Shown in pieces: positions 6,614 to 6,633 of a stretch of DNA of 6,633 nucleotides. The position numbers were made by a program, and so were the translations under genes. The notes under the pieces are model-generated. The model ran no database searches. It was given only the letters and a program-made list of their open reading frames with translations, and was not told where the DNA came from. Location: positions 1-6,633 of the forward strand of contig JANXYT010000493.1 in assembly GCA_025355915.1 (NCBI GenBank). The letters run 5' to 3'. How positions within the stretch are numbered: position 1 is the stretch's first letter; each line of letters starts with the position of its first letter. This stretch comes from Holophagaceae bacterium. Its GTDB lineage: Bacteria; Acidobacteriota; Holophagae; Holophagales; Holophagaceae.

Positions 6614-6633
6614 AAGGGTTGAAGGGTGAGAAG

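Overview
The window is compact, GC-rich bacterial chromosome (by eye above 60% G+C) in which every feature I can support lies on the minus strand, so it reads from right to left. At the right edge is the end of a ribosomal RNA operon: a short piece of 23S-5S spacer, a complete 5S rRNA gene and a strong intrinsic terminator. Next is ppdK (pyruvate, phosphate dikinase, 905 aa), with a clear Shine-Dalgarno sequence and its own intrinsic terminator.

Directly after that terminator comes a tightly packed run of four genes: ettA (ABC-F translational throttle factor), a six-helix membrane protein resembling the membrane domain of cation diffusion facilitators but with a Cys/Gly tail, a cytosine-C5 methyltransferase of the Dnmt2/TRDMT1 type, and the first 142 codons of a nucleosidase/phosphorylase-like protein that leaves the window at base 1. 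The first three overlap by 4 nt (ATGA) and 1 nt (TGATG), and the last gap is 9 nt, so they are very probably one transcript with coupled translation.

The most interesting point is the methyltransferase. Its catalytic loop, its CF-x-GGYG block and its C-terminal motifs resemble the eukaryotic tRNA-Asp C38 methyltransferase DNMT2 rather than restriction-modification or Dcm enzymes. Bacterial Dnmt2 is rare (the studied case I recall is from Geobacter and acts on a tRNA). Here it shares an operon with a ribosome-binding ABC-F factor, which suggests a translation-related unit. A nucleosidase-like gene downstream could process a methylation by-product, though it could equally be a menaquinone (futalosine) pathway enzyme.

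Organism: a high-GC, Gram-negative-like bacterium. A Holophaga/Geothrix-type acidobacterium or a Geobacter-like deltaproteobacterium would fit the gene content, but this is only a guess from gene types; the sequence alone does not settle it. There is no mobile element, CRISPR array or tRNA gene here, and no gene-free stretch longer than about 120 bases.
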